From positions 1 through 54,704 of IMG/VR virus record IMGVR_UViG_3300047578_000001: 54,704 bases of DNA; one strand, written 5' to 3'. Below the pieces are notes generated by a model. That model ran no database searches. It saw only the letters and a program-made list of their open reading frames with translations, and had not been told where the DNA came from. The position numbers and the translations under genes are program-made. Origin of the DNA: a virus. Below are positions 14,220 through 21,914 of this stretch, piece by piece; the stretch's first letter is position 1; each line of letters starts with the position of its first letter.

Positions 14220-14584
14220 GCTACTTCGAGGATCTCCTGACCTCGGGTCAGAGGCCGTACGAGTACGACGGAGAAATCTACCACGAAGAGTTCTCGTGGC
14301 ACTTCTGGCTGTACGAGGGTGGTGATGGCGAGTTCGTACGTCTCAACGACCAGTACATGGGCCGAACAGTCAAGACCGTGGGTGGCCATGAGGGCGGTGG
14401 GGAATACGTTGAGATTGTCGTAGAGGTTTCCCCACATGTCGACGGGAAGAAGAAGTTCTCGTTCCAGTCCCGCTTCTTCAAGAAGTTGGGTTGGTACCAG
14501 TCCTACCACGGAGTGGACATGGACGGGACCTTCAAGGAAGTGTTCCCCAAACAGAAGACCATCACGGTCTACGAAGAGGAGTAA
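14216..14584 (+). CDS. SYG/EV-repeat family protein 4 (122 aa)
   Basis: GTG 14216 coupled to the previous stop. Family C-terminus FFKKLGWYQSYHGVDMDG ... FKEVFPKQKTITVYEE. The best match in this set to the general phage pattern (SY-G, EV-P-K-x-x-T-V-Y-E). Separated from its three paralogs by the Ser-rich gene at 13602. Confidence 0.75.
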   Translation: MSYFEDLLTSGQRPYEYDGEIYHEEFSWHFWLYEGGDGEFVRLNDQYMGRTVKTVGGHEGGGEYVEIVVEVSPHVDGKKKFSFQSRFFKKLGWYQSYHGVDMDGTFKEVFPKQKTITVYEEE

Positions 14585-14587
14585 ACA

Positions 14588-15679
14588 GTGAGGATCGGAG
14601 ACATCTTCGATCCGGACTTGCTGTTGGACATGGTGAACGAGGGGATGGTTCGCATTCAGTTCCACCCCTCGTTTCCGTTGTGTATCGCTACCTACACCAA
14701 GGATGCGGTCGTCAAGCGGGAATGGAACCCGGTTACCACAGCATGTCGCGGATTGATCTGGCACGAAAAGACCGGGGAAGTTCTCGCACGACCCTTCCCC
14801 AAGTTCTTCAACCTGGGTGAGCCTGGGGCTCGTGTGGACTTCGAAGCGCAGGTAGAAGTTACCGACAAGATGGATGGCTCTCTCGGGATTGGGTATGTCT
14901 GGGAGGGTAAGTGCTACGTCGCCACCAAGGGAAGTTTCGACAGTCCCCAAGCCATCGAAGGTATTCGAATCCTTCACAAGTACTACCCCGATTGGCTTCC
15001 TCCTGAGGGTGTAACCCCCTTGTGGGAGATCATCTACCCCGAGAACAGGATCGTCCTGGACTACGGAGATGCTCGTTACCTCGCCCTGATCGATGGCATT
15101 GAAATCAAGACAGGTAAGACCTACAACCCGGATGGTATGGAAGACAACGGCTTGTGGTCTTCGTGGAACGGTGCAGCCGTGAACCTGACGTGGTACTTCA
15201 CACTCGGTGAGGTTGTATCGGCGTTGCCCCGACAGAACGCAGAGGGTTTTGTCGTGAGGTACCTGGACACCGACGAGCGAGTCAAGATCAAGCAGCAGGA
15301 TTACATCGACAAGCACAAGCTGGTCTTCAACCTGTCCGAGAAGACTATCTGGGAATCCCTGAAGGATGGAAGGTTCGACGAGTACAAGAAGGGAATGCCC
15401 GACGAGTTCCATGAATGGATGGACATCACGGCCTCCCCATTTCTCCAAAAATTTCAGGACCACATTACGCTTGTCGAAGAGACTCGATTTATCCCTGAGG
15501 TAGATGAGTTGTTTGAGAAGGGCGACAGGTCGTCCCGTAAGAGCTTGGCTCAGATGACTAGGGATGCGCCGCGATGGGTCCAGAAGGTTTTGTGGTGCAT
15601 GTGGGACGGAATGGACTACACCGAGTACATCTACAAGCAGTTCGAGCCGAAGGGACAGACGAAGGTGGCTAAACCATGA
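14588..15679 (+). CDS. rnlA: T4 Rnl1-like RNA ligase (363 aa)
   Basis: ATP-dependent RNA ligase that seals 3'-OH/5'-phosphate RNA ends through a lysyl-AMP. Visible: TACRGLIWHEKTGEVLARPFPKFFN before the active site, motif I KMDGS with Lys94 as the probable nucleophile, ATKGSF (motif III region), LWEIIYPENRIV, EGFVVRY (motif IV) and KIKQ (motif V). The length fits the T4 RnlA family. GTG start just after the previous gene. With the kinase/phosphatase at 15861 it forms a tRNA-repair pair like T4 RnlA/PseT. Confidence 0.92.
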   Translation: MRIGDIFDPDLLLDMVNEGMVRIQFHPSFPLCIATYTKDAVVKREWNPVTTACRGLIWHEKTGEVLARPFPKFFNLGEPGARVDFEAQVEVTDKMDGSLGIGYVWEGKCYVATKGSFDSPQAIEGIRILHKYYPDWLPPEGVTPLWEIIYPENRIVLDYGDARYLALIDGIEIKTGKTYNPDGMEDNGLWSSWNGAAVNLTWYFTLGEVVSALPRQNAEGFVVRYLDTDERVKIKQQDYIDKHKLVFNLSEKTIWESLKDGRFDEYKKGMPDEFHEWMDITASPFLQKFQDHITLVEETRFIPEVDELFEKGDRSSRKSLAQMTRDAPRWVQKVLWCMWDGMDYTEYIYKQFEPKGQTKVAKP

Positions 15680-15864
15680 ACATTCCCAGCCCGTGTGACT
15701 GCGGGTTCTCCGAGGATGACCTGGAGTTCTGTTTCAACGGAATGATTCACTCGGATCTGTTCCGTAGGATCATCGAGACTCCGTGTAACTGCGTTTGTCA
15801 TGGCACTGATGTGGCTCTGGAGTTCCCAGTACCACTCAAGGAACTGGAGTTGGTAGCAGCATGA
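15676..15864 (+). CDS. Cys-rich small protein between ligase and kinase (62 aa)
   Basis: Overlaps both neighbours (ATGA at each end), so it is translated with the repair enzymes. Cys pairs near the start (CDCG) and CNCVCHG mid-protein suggest one metal site. Possible accessory factor of the repair pair; no family recognised. Confidence 0.65.
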   Translation: MNIPSPCDCGFSEDDLEFCFNGMIHSDLFRRIIETPCNCVCHGTDVALEFPVPLKELELVAA

Positions 15865-16787
15865 ACTGTCTAGTAATCTGTGTGGGGATTCCCGGATCGG
15901 GGAAGACCACCTTCGCACGGGAGATGGTGGCAAGTCTCCCGGCTGGTGAAGCCGTGGCCATCTCCAGGGACGACCTCAGGGTGACCCTGTACGGAACCAA
16001 GCTGGGTCTGACCTCGGAGCAGGAGAACGAGATCACCGCCTTGGAACACAGCATGATTGAGAAGGCTCTCAGCCGTGGCCTTGTGGTGATTGTCCACGAC
16101 TGCAACCTGAAGACTGCGTACCGCCGGCCACTGGCCTTGATCGCAGAACGTCTTGGTGTCGAGTGGTGTCAGGTAGATTTCACCTGGGTTCCATTGGAAA
16201 TCTGCTTGGAAAGGAACTCCAAGCGTGAACACCAAGTTCCGGAAGAAGTAATCCGCAACATGTACCAGCGCTACATCACTCCGCTTAACGGCAAGACTCC
16301 GGTTGAGCCTGACGTGCGGGGTAAGTTCACGATCCCCTCGCATGAGCTGTACGTGCCGGACACGTCCTTGCCAGACGCGGTGCTGGTGGACATCGATGGG
16401 ACTGTGGCTCTCCACGAGGGTGTGAGGGGTCCGTACGACACCTCCAGGTACCACCTGGACAAGCCCAACCTCCCGATCATCGACATGATTCGACACGAGT
16501 ACTACGATCTAGGAAACAAGATCGTGTTTGGCTCTGGTCGGAGCGACAAGTTCTATGGTGTGACCGAGGAGTGGCTGTATCAGGAAGTCAAGGTTCCGAT
16601 TGCCGGGTTGTTCATGCGTCCCGAAGGTGATGGTCGCAACGATGCGGTCGTGAAGCTGGAACTCTTCGACAAGCACATCAGGAACAACTGGAACATCAAG
16701 CGAGCATACGACGACCGCAACAGGGTTGTTGCTGCTTACCGTTCCATTGGATTGACCGTGCTTCAGGTAGCGGAAGGAAACTTCTAG
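15861..16787 (+). CDS. pseT: T4 Pnkp-like polynucleotide 5'-kinase/3'-phosphatase (308 aa)
   Basis: Heals broken RNA ends before ligation. N-terminal kinase: P-loop GIPGSGKT at residues 9-16, SRDDLR near 35-40, and a lid with ERNSKREHQVP. C-terminal HAD-type phosphatase: DIDGTVA with catalytic Asp177 and Asp179, FGSGRSD and a final YDDRN acidic motif. Length matches T4 Pnkp (301 aa). Kinase then phosphatase order is as in T4. Together with two RNA ligases and phage tRNAs this points to repair of tRNAs cut by host anticodon nucleases. Confidence 0.93.
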   Translation: MNCLVICVGIPGSGKTTFAREMVASLPAGEAVAISRDDLRVTLYGTKLGLTSEQENEITALEHSMIEKALSRGLVVIVHDCNLKTAYRRPLALIAERLGVEWCQVDFTWVPLEICLERNSKREHQVPEEVIRNMYQRYITPLNGKTPVEPDVRGKFTIPSHELYVPDTSLPDAVLVDIDGTVALHEGVRGPYDTSRYHLDKPNLPIIDMIRHEYYDLGNKIVFGSGRSDKFYGVTEEWLYQEVKVPIAGLFMRPEGDGRNDAVVKLELFDKHIRNNWNIKRAYDDRNRVVAAYRSIGLTVLQVAEGNF

Positions 16788-16789
16788 TG

Positions 16790-16930
16790 ATGTGGGCAGG
16801 AATCGCAGTAGCATTCAGCATTGCTGCTGTGCACAGGTTCTCGACAATGCGTGAGCCGTCAGACAGGATTATCCTTGCTCTGTACGGTGGTATTGCGACC
16901 TTCTTTTGGATTGTATACCTCGGAAACTGA
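16790..16930 (+). CDS. Two-helix membrane micro-protein (46 aa)
   Basis: Start is ATG 16790 or the overlapping GTG 16787 (TAGTG with the kinase stop). Two hydrophobic segments around a charged loop (FSTMREPSDR). First of five consecutive tiny genes. Confidence 0.6.
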   Translation: MWAGIAVAFSIAAVHRFSTMREPSDRIILALYGGIATFFWIVYLGN

Positions 16931-16945
16931 CAAAGGAGAAACACA

Positions 16946-17080
16946 ATGCACAGTTCGAGTCTGATCGTCGCTGGTGTGCTCGCCCTCATCGGGCTTGGCG
17001 TGTACAACAAGTCCAAGGCTGTGGGTACGGTGGTTCTGGTCCTGGCCACGGTGATGGTTGCCGCAGGAGTAACCGGGTGA
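16946..17080 (+). CDS. Two-helix membrane micro-protein (44 aa)
   Basis: ATG 16946 after a strong AAAGGAGAAA. Two hydrophobic helices separated by YNKSKA. Ends GTGA with the next start. Confidence 0.6.
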   Translation: MHSSSLIVAGVLALIGLGVYNKSKAVGTVVLVLATVMVAAGVTG

Positions 17081-17133
17081 ACGCATTCAAGCGAAGCTTG
17101 AACACTTCCAAGAACACTGGAGGTGTTCTGTGA
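17077..17133 (+). CDS. Putative leader-size peptide (18 aa)
   Basis: GTG and stop overlap both neighbours, so it could simply carry ribosomes between two membrane genes. Basic N-terminus (NAFKRSLNTSKN). May not make a stable product. Confidence 0.4.
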   Translation: MNAFKRSLNTSKNTGGVL

Positions 17134-17276
17134 GGCTCGCATGGTTCTTTGGTGGTATCTGCTTTGCTGGTATCGCCGTGCTGTGTTGGTACGCCCAGCT
17201 TCACGAGTTCGCGATCGGATCTGCGATCGTAGGTTTAGGAATGTTCACCGAAGCTGGAATCAAGGAGGATAAGTAA
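17130..17276 (+). CDS. Membrane micro-protein (48 aa)
   Basis: GTG start overlapping the previous stop. Two hydrophobic stretches (residues 3-20 and 28-39). Its end carries AAGGAGG, the ribosome site of the next gene. Confidence 0.55.
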   Translation: MRLAWFFGGICFAGIAVLCWYAQLHEFAIGSAIVGLGMFTEAGIKEDK

Positions 17277-17414
17277 ATGTTCAAGCTCACTATGGTAAGG
17301 ACCATCCTGGCGTGGATCGGTGCGATCACCGTGGTTCTGGTGTTCGGGACTGCGATTGCGCAAGGTGTCGATGGACTTTTGGAGCTTCTGCGTACCGCAG
17401 GCGTCAAGGTCTGA
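17277..17414 (+). CDS. Membrane micro-protein (45 aa)
   Basis: ATG right after the previous stop. One hydrophobic helix (ILAWIGAITVVLVFGTAIA) then an amphipathic C-terminal helix. Unknown function. Confidence 0.55.
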   Translation: MFKLTMVRTILAWIGAITVVLVFGTAIAQGVDGLLELLRTAGVKV

Positions 17415-17454
17415 TCTGGCAACCCACGTAACAAACAACAAAGGAGAAACCAAC

Positions 17455-17646
17455 ATGTCCACCCCTCAGATCGACACGCGTGCAGAGATCGAGTCTGCCC
17501 TTGAGGACTTCAAGATTTTCCTTGATGCGGGAGTGGCTGTGTACTCCACGCTTCCGGAGCGCTACACGCCCCAGGTTCTGGGTGCGTTGAACCTGGTGAT
17601 CAAAGAGTTCGAGACCATTCTGAAGCCGCGTATCCTCGCGGCTTGA
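17455..17646 (+). CDS. Small helical protein (63 aa)
   Basis: ATG 17455 after AAAGGAGAAACC. The whole 5' block ACAAACAACAAAGGAGAAACC is nearly repeated before gene 17685. The protein is acidic and fully helical. Unknown function; may be a DnaB-associated or host-interacting factor. Confidence 0.65.
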   Translation: MSTPQIDTRAEIESALEDFKIFLDAGVAVYSTLPERYTPQVLGALNLVIKEFETILKPRILAA

Positions 17647-17684
17647 TGTACCAACCCTCATAGTAAACAACAAAGGAGAAACCA

Positions 17685-17858
17685 ATGAGCACGACTGTTA
17701 CCAAGGCTCAAATCCGGGTCGCAATAGACCTGATGAAGGAAACCCTTGCGATGGAAGGCCTGTCCTACATCCTCCGCAATCAGCAGGTTGCGGCTGAGTG
17801 TGCGGCCAACACGATCAAGATGTTGGAAGCCTTCGAGCGCGACCTGAACCGTCTCTAA
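17685..17858 (+). CDS. Small helical protein (57 aa)
   Basis: ATG 17685 after AAAGGAGAAACC. Similar size and helical make-up to the preceding gene and the same upstream block, so possibly a distant duplicate. Its end supplies the AAGGAG for the next gene. Confidence 0.65.
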   Translation: MSTTVTKAQIRVAIDLMKETLAMEGLSYILRNQQVAAECAANTIKMLEAFERDLNRL

Positions 17859-17867
17859 GGAGCAGCC

Positions 17868-18749
17868 ATCTTCTCCCTCACACAATCGATGAGGGCAAGA
17901 GGGTCTGGGGGAGAGCCCATCCCTACGGGGTGGAAAGCACTGGACAATGCGGGTATCGTGTTCCGCCGTGGTCAGCTCGTTCTGATCGCGGCGGGACCTG
18001 GTACCGCCAAGTCTGCTCTTACCCTTGCACTGACCATTCAATCCGGTGCTCCGGGTATGATATTCAGTGCTGACTCTGATGCCTTCACACAGATGACACG
18101 AGCAATCTCCATGATTACCGGTCTTCCACTGTCCAAGACCACGGAAATGGTATTGGAAGATACGATCCCGCAAGAGATCGTAGAACAACTAACCAACGTC
18201 CCGCTGCGTATCGACTATGAGTCTTCCCCGTCTTCGGATGATATCGAAGAGATCCTGGAAGCATATTGGGAGTTGTTCGGAGAGTACCCAACCCTGATTG
18301 TTATCGACAACATCACCAACGTGGAAGGTGTTGGCGGTGAGGACACCGACTATTCTGCTGGTCTTGAGGGTCTGATGGATTACCTTCACGGCATGGCACG
18401 AGAGACAGCAGCGTGTGTCATTGGTCTTCACCACGTGAAGGGGGAGTACAACAACGGAGACAAACCCATCCCGTTGAATGGTATCAAGGGTCAGATCGGA
18501 CGAGTACCCGAGATGATCCTGACCTTGCACAAGCGTCCGTTGGACGACGAGACCAACATCTTGTGTATCTCCAAGGTCAAGGTTCGTGGGGGTCAACCAG
18601 ATCCCACGGGAATGACCTGGGCAGAACTGGAATTCGTAGGAAACAGGATGTCGTTCAAGGATGTGGAACTCCATGAGCTAGCTCCTCCGGAGCAGCAGTG
18701 GGAAGACGACCAACGCAGACAACAAGAGGAGTTGGAATGGGCAGGGTGA
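17868..18749 (+). CDS. DnaB/RecA-like replicative ATPase (286-293 aa)
   Basis: Walker A AAGPGTAKSA and Walker B LIVIDNI identify the RecA/DnaB-type ATPase used as replicative helicase in many actinobacteriophages. The short N-terminus PIPTGWKALDNAG is typical. The first canonical start is ATG 17889, but the only ribosome site, AAGGAG at 17857-17862, is 26 nt away. It is ideally spaced for ATC at 17868, giving (M)FSLTQSMRARGSGG, an N-terminus resembling homologs. I therefore list 17868 and flag it as uncertain. Confidence 0.85.
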   Translation: MFSLTQSMRARGSGGEPIPTGWKALDNAGIVFRRGQLVLIAAGPGTAKSALTLALTIQSGAPGMIFSADSDAFTQMTRAISMITGLPLSKTTEMVLEDTIPQEIVEQLTNVPLRIDYESSPSSDDIEEILEAYWELFGEYPTLIVIDNITNVEGVGGEDTDYSAGLEGLMDYLHGMARETAACVIGLHHVKGEYNNGDKPIPLNGIKGQIGRVPEMILTLHKRPLDDETNILCISKVKVRGGQPDPTGMTWAELEFVGNRMSFKDVELHELAPPEQQWEDDQRRQQEELEWAG

Positions 18750-19342
18750 ACGACAGCCCGTGGAAGCACAACTGCGATGGATTCTGGAACTGCCGAGTCA
18801 AGTCACATCCCGCTAGTAATCACAGGATCTATCACTGTGGATTCCACGAGAAGTTGGAACCGAACGGGGCTAACCACATCTGGACCAACAGCCACAAGGG
18901 CTGTGTCACTCCACAGATCCCGTGCGAGGGCAAGACAGCATTCCACATCACGGTCTACGATTGTGGTGTGGTGTATAACGACAAGGAGGATGAAGTGAGC
19001 TATGTGAATTCGTCTCGGTACGAGACCGAGACTGCGGTAGAAGCAGCCGAGCGTCGGGTTCGCGAGGCGGAGAAGGCTTTGGCCGATGCCAAGGACAACG
19101 AGAAGCGGGCTAACCAGCTCATGCGGTTTGGCTTGGAGCCCCGAAATGGGTGTGTCATCAAGTTCCAGAAGGAGTACGATCGTGGTGGTGTGTTGTACGA
19201 CTTCGTTGCTCTCCGTACCAACGGGTTGTGGTACTTGACCCAGTCCAACGGGTTCACCAAGAGTCCGATGTCGTGGCAAGAACTCAAGGACTTCATCGGA
19301 GATGGTAACGCCTGGAACATGACGACGTACAAAGCGCTGTGA
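18737..19342 (+). CDS. Hypothetical protein, His/Cys-rich N-terminus plus coiled coil (201 aa)
   Basis: ATG 18737 after GAGGAG, overlapping the helicase end. Residues 1-75 are rich in Cys/His (HNCDGFWNCR, HCGFH, CVTPQIPC) and may bind zinc. Residues about 98-130 form a charged coiled coil. The C-terminus looks beta (VLYDFVALRTNGLWYLT). A strong internal ribosome site AAGGAGG (18983-18989) precedes in-frame GTG 18995, so a 116-aa C-terminal form may also be made. Confidence 0.7.
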   Translation: MGRVNDSPWKHNCDGFWNCRVKSHPASNHRIYHCGFHEKLEPNGANHIWTNSHKGCVTPQIPCEGKTAFHITVYDCGVVYNDKEDEVSYVNSSRYETETAVEAAERRVREAEKALADAKDNEKRANQLMRFGLEPRNGCVIKFQKEYDRGGVLYDFVALRTNGLWYLTQSNGFTKSPMSWQELKDFIGDGNAWNMTTYKAL

Positions 19343-19503
19343 TGCGCAAGGTTGGTGGGTATCTCATCCTGGCCGGTCTCTTCGGGGGCTGGTTCGGGGC
19401 AGCATCCTTCAGTCTGGGCATTGTTCAGACATCAATCATGACCGGAGTGGTGGTAACAGTCTTCGGGCTGTTGGCGCTTGCCGCTTACCTAATTCAGGAG
19501 TGA
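19342..19503 (+). CDS. Two-helix membrane micro-protein (53 aa)
   Basis: ATG overlaps the preceding stop (TGATG). Two hydrophobic segments with a Gly-rich first helix. Unknown function. Confidence 0.6.
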   Translation: MRKVGGYLILAGLFGGWFGAASFSLGIVQTSIMTGVVVTVFGLLALAAYLIQE

Positions 19504-19504
19504 C

Positions 19505-19681
19505 ATGTTCGAGTTGAACGACCCAGTATGGGTCCTGGGTATCAGCCCAGGATTCTTCGAGAGCTACCTGGACGACAGGAATCCCCACACAGGGATTCGG
19601 GTTGGTGTTTCGGCCAACGGAGTTGGGTTCGGGGCGGTTGTCCCGACCCATTGGGTGACGGAAAGGGAAATCAATGGCTGA
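19505..19681 (+). CDS. Hypothetical protein (58 aa)
   Basis: ATG 19505, ribosome site AGGAG within the previous gene. Small soluble beta protein (FELNDPVWVLGISPG ... IRVGVSANGVGFGAVV). Unknown function. Confidence 0.6.
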   Translation: MFELNDPVWVLGISPGFFESYLDDRNPHTGIRVGVSANGVGFGAVVPTHWVTEREING

Positions 19682-19802
19682 CCACCACCACGACGCGTGT
19701 GGTTATTGTGGTAAGGGTTTCAACCACACCGACTACGACACTCTTCGATCTATCGTTGCCACGCACGAGGCGTCATGTTCGGACAACCCAAACAAATCTT
19801 GA
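19674..19802 (+). CDS. C2HC zinc-knuckle micro-protein (42 aa)
   Basis: CGYCGKGF, then a helix, then THEASCSDNP: the CxxC-x(n)-HxxxC pattern shared by several micro-proteins in this genome. An N-terminal His run adds possible ligands. ATG overlaps the previous gene; the next gene encodes the same motif. Confidence 0.7.
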   Translation: MADHHHDACGYCGKGFNHTDYDTLRSIVATHEASCSDNPNKS

Positions 19803-19824
19803 ATAAACCCAGGAGGGGATGACC

Positions 19825-20019
19825 GTGGCCAGACACTTTCACGACAACTGTGCGTATTGTGGCGCGCCATTCAGTGACAAGACCATCGCAGGTGTGCAGA
19901 ACATCACGGCAAACCACGAGATGTTCTGCCCAGACAATCCTGACAACACCATCGGTGACACAGGCCCTTCTGTGGAAGAGGCCTTGGAAGCTGCGAGGAA
20001 GGAACTGGGTGACTGGTAA
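19825..20019 (+). CDS. C2HC zinc-knuckle protein (64 aa)
   Basis: CAYCGAPFSD ... NHEMFCPDNPDN repeats the pattern of the preceding gene; they are adjacent paralogs. GTG 19825 is preferred because AGGAGGGG (19811-19818) is too close to ATG 19819. Acidic C-terminal helix. Confidence 0.7.
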   Translation: MARHFHDNCAYCGAPFSDKTIAGVQNITANHEMFCPDNPDNTIGDTGPSVEEALEAARKELGDW

Positions 20020-20651
20020 TCAAAACCAAGGACAAGCTGTGTACTAGATGCGCTCGACCAAACAAACGAGGCGGACAAACCAGGATTTGCGCGGCGTGTT
20101 TCGCCGAAGCCCCACAGAAGTCAAAAAGGCTTCCTGCTGCCCCAGAGGAGAAGCGGTGTTCACACTGTAGGGAGATAAAACCGAAGGAGCAGTTTTTCAA
20201 GAATGCAGCGAGAGCCGACTGGCTTAGTGTGTACTGTCAAGACTGCCACAAAAAGAGCGAACGCAATCGGTACACCGAAGACGCAGATCGCGGCAAGGAT
20301 TACAGATTGTGGACCAGGTACAACATCTCCTTGGAAGAATACAATCAGATGTTGTTAGCACAGAACAACACCTGTGCATTGTGCCCAAAAAAGCACAGCA
20401 TCAAGAAACCACTTCATGTTGACCATTCGCACGAAGATCCTTGTGTGGTTAGGGGCCTTTTGTGTTATGTTTGCAATGCAAACAAGCTCGGGGGGCTAAC
20501 ACTTAAGGAAGTAGAAGGGATACATGAGTACCTTCTGACCCCGCCTGCCGCTTTGGTGGTGGGGCACAGGTTGGTTCCTATAGGAAAAGAAAAAGGCGTT
20601 AAGTCCAAGCGCAAAAGAACTTACAAGCATTACAAGAAGGAGAGAGCATGA
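20013..20651 (+). CDS. HNH / endonuclease VII-like nuclease (212 aa, non-ATG start)
   Basis: C-terminal domain of the recombination endonuclease VII/HNH type: CALCPKKH ... LHVDHSHED ... VRGLLCYVCNANKLGG, with zinc Cys pairs and catalytic His. Two more Cys pairs precede it (CTRC/CAAC and CSHCREIKPKEQFF/YCQDC). No ATG/GTG exists before 20229, yet conserved sequence starts near 20025, so initiation must be at CTG 20013 (AAGGAA 8 nt upstream) or ATC 20019. Lower GC and different codon use suggest a mobile (homing-type) gene. Confidence 0.8.
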   Translation: MVIKTKDKLCTRCARPNKRGGQTRICAACFAEAPQKSKRLPAAPEEKRCSHCREIKPKEQFFKNAARADWLSVYCQDCHKKSERNRYTEDADRGKDYRLWTRYNISLEEYNQMLLAQNNTCALCPKKHSIKKPLHVDHSHEDPCVVRGLLCYVCNANKLGGLTLKEVEGIHEYLLTPPAALVVGHRLVPIGKEKGVKSKRKRTYKHYKKERA

Positions 20652-21151
20652 CCAATCAGTACAAGCCGACCCAGTTGATGATTGACTGGGTTGCCAAGCT
20701 GCGTGAACCCGACCTTGAGCAGACGGACGGCGCACTGTGCAAGACAGATGCCGATGGCAACAAGTCCTACTGTTGCCTGGGTGTCCTCGAAGAGGTCGCA
20801 GGGAATGAGACTCGTCCTCAGGCTGTTGTGATGAGGGCGGGAGACGGTGTGCAGTTCGAGAACCTCGCATTCTACGGGCTTACTGCCCAGGGTGAGACCG
20901 GATTGCCGAATCCGGCACTCATCGCACAGGTTCTGGGTCATGACCCGGTTGGGTTCATGGGAGACAATATTGCTCTGGGTGTGGACGAGGATGCTGGTTT
21001 GTTCCACGCATCCGAAGCCAACGACGACTACCACTGGACCTTCGATCAGATCGCATACCAGTTGGAAAAGGTCTACATCAACGGCACCGGGGACCCCAGT
21101 GACTATACGATCGAGGACGCAAGGTTGGCAGACACGACGACCGATTACTAA
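20648..21151 (+). CDS. YCCLGVLEE family phage protein (167 aa)
   Basis: Coupled to the HNH gene by ATGA. Contains KSYCCLGVLEEVAG and a C-terminal WTFDQIAYQLE, matching gene 5197 (FCCEGVMCEL, TFDQIADLIE). A widespread uncharacterised phage family marked by C-C-x-G-V. Acidic, soluble. Confidence 0.75.
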   Translation: MTNQYKPTQLMIDWVAKLREPDLEQTDGALCKTDADGNKSYCCLGVLEEVAGNETRPQAVVMRAGDGVQFENLAFYGLTAQGETGLPNPALIAQVLGHDPVGFMGDNIALGVDEDAGLFHASEANDDYHWTFDQIAYQLEKVYINGTGDPSDYTIEDARLADTTTDY

Positions 21152-21163
21152 GGAGGTGTTGTA

Positions 21164-21250
21164 ATGGAGTGTGTTCTTGGCGGTGAGTGCCAGTTCCCGG
21201 ATGAGTGTTTCGGGACTGACCTGGAGCCGGATGACGATGACGACGAGTGA
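21164..21250 (+). CDS. Acidic Cys micro-protein (28 aa)
   Basis: ATG 21164 after a strong AAGGAGGTG. Three Cys in the first half (ECVLGGECQFPDEC) and an Asp/Glu tail. Overlaps the next gene. Confidence 0.6.
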   Translation: MECVLGGECQFPDECFGTDLEPDDDDDE

Positions 21251-21368
21251 CCCACGGTCACAATGCGATGACTGCCCGGACCCTGAAGCTTGTAGTCAGG
21301 GTGCACCATGCGAAGTAGTCAAGTACTGGACTGATGTCATGAACGAGAGGAAGAAGTCTGATGACTGA
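21231..21368 (+). CDS. Cys-cluster micro-protein (45 aa)
   Basis: Starts at ATG 21231 or 21237 inside the previous gene. CDDCPDPEACSQGAPC gives four Cys with spacing suited to one metal. Basic C-terminus. Overlaps the next gene by 8 nt. Confidence 0.6.
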   Translation: MTMTTSDPRSQCDDCPDPEACSQGAPCEVVKYWTDVMNERKKSDD

Positions 21369-21567
21369 CTCTACCGAAGCTCTGAACGTTCTTGCAGATT
21401 GGTTCGCAGAGGATCACCCTTCTGGGTACTACACCCGTGGTGATGGGTACGACCACACCTGGACCTTCACAGTGTCCAAGGGTGTGGGAATTCTTCGAGT
21501 CACGATGGAAGACGTGAACTCGCTCATCACGGAGGACTTCGAGTGGGTACTGAACCTCCGATCGTAG
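21361..21567 (+). CDS. Hypothetical protein (68 aa)
   Basis: ATG in the ATGACTGA overlap with the previous gene. Acidic, with a helix then a beta pattern (TWTFTVSKGVGILRVTMED). It overlaps the primase start by 25 nt. Confidence 0.65.
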   Translation: MTDSTEALNVLADWFAEDHPSGYYTRGDGYDHTWTFTVSKGVGILRVTMEDVNSLITEDFEWVLNLRS

Positions 21568-21914
21568 TCCTGCTGAAGAGGTGGTTCCCCGAGTGGGAAC
21601 CACCTCGGGGCAGGCGAACCTGGCTCCCATGTTTGTGCCCGTTTCATGCTGAGACACGTGCCTCAGCGTCTGTGTCACTAGAACTCAACGCGTTTACCTG
21701 TCATGGGTGTGCGATGAAGGGTGGTGTCATCAGCCTGATCATGAGAAAGGAGGGGCTGAATTTTGCAGAAGCCGAGCGTTACGCAGAAGAACTTCTTGAT
21801 GGAAGCTACGTCCCTGTACCACGCAAGCCTGCCAGGAAGCAGGGCCGAAGAGTATTTGGCCAGTCGGGGACTGGAAGGACCGGAACTAAAAAAGTTCCGG
21901 CTTGGCGTGGTTGA
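21543..21914 (+). CDS. DNA primase, N-terminal zinc-binding part (123 aa)
   Basis: CHC2 zinc-finger domain of DnaG-type primases: CLCPFHAETRAS ... FTCHGCAMKGGVISLI. This part recognises the template. GTG 21543 after GGAGG. The catalytic TOPRIM domain is a separate reading frame starting at 21763, so the gene is split. The last 50 residues, read opposite the second frame, are basic and low in complexity. Confidence 0.85.
   Translation: MGTEPPIVVLLKRWFPEWEPPRGRRTWLPCLCPFHAETRASASVSLELNAFTCHGCAMKGGVISLIMRKEGLNFAEAERYAEELLDGSYVPVPRKPARKQGRRVFGQSGTGRTGTKKVPAWRG

Noticed and set aside
14087-15463. 458-codon minus-strand frame opposite the RNA ligase gene
   Set aside because: Antisense of a clearly recognisable ligase; composition is Val/Leu/Gly-rich shadow coding and no start signal is present.
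21763-21914. Primase overlap as a sequencing frameshift error
   Set aside because: The second frame has its own strong ribosome site and TTG start, and both domains are intact, so two genes are more likely.
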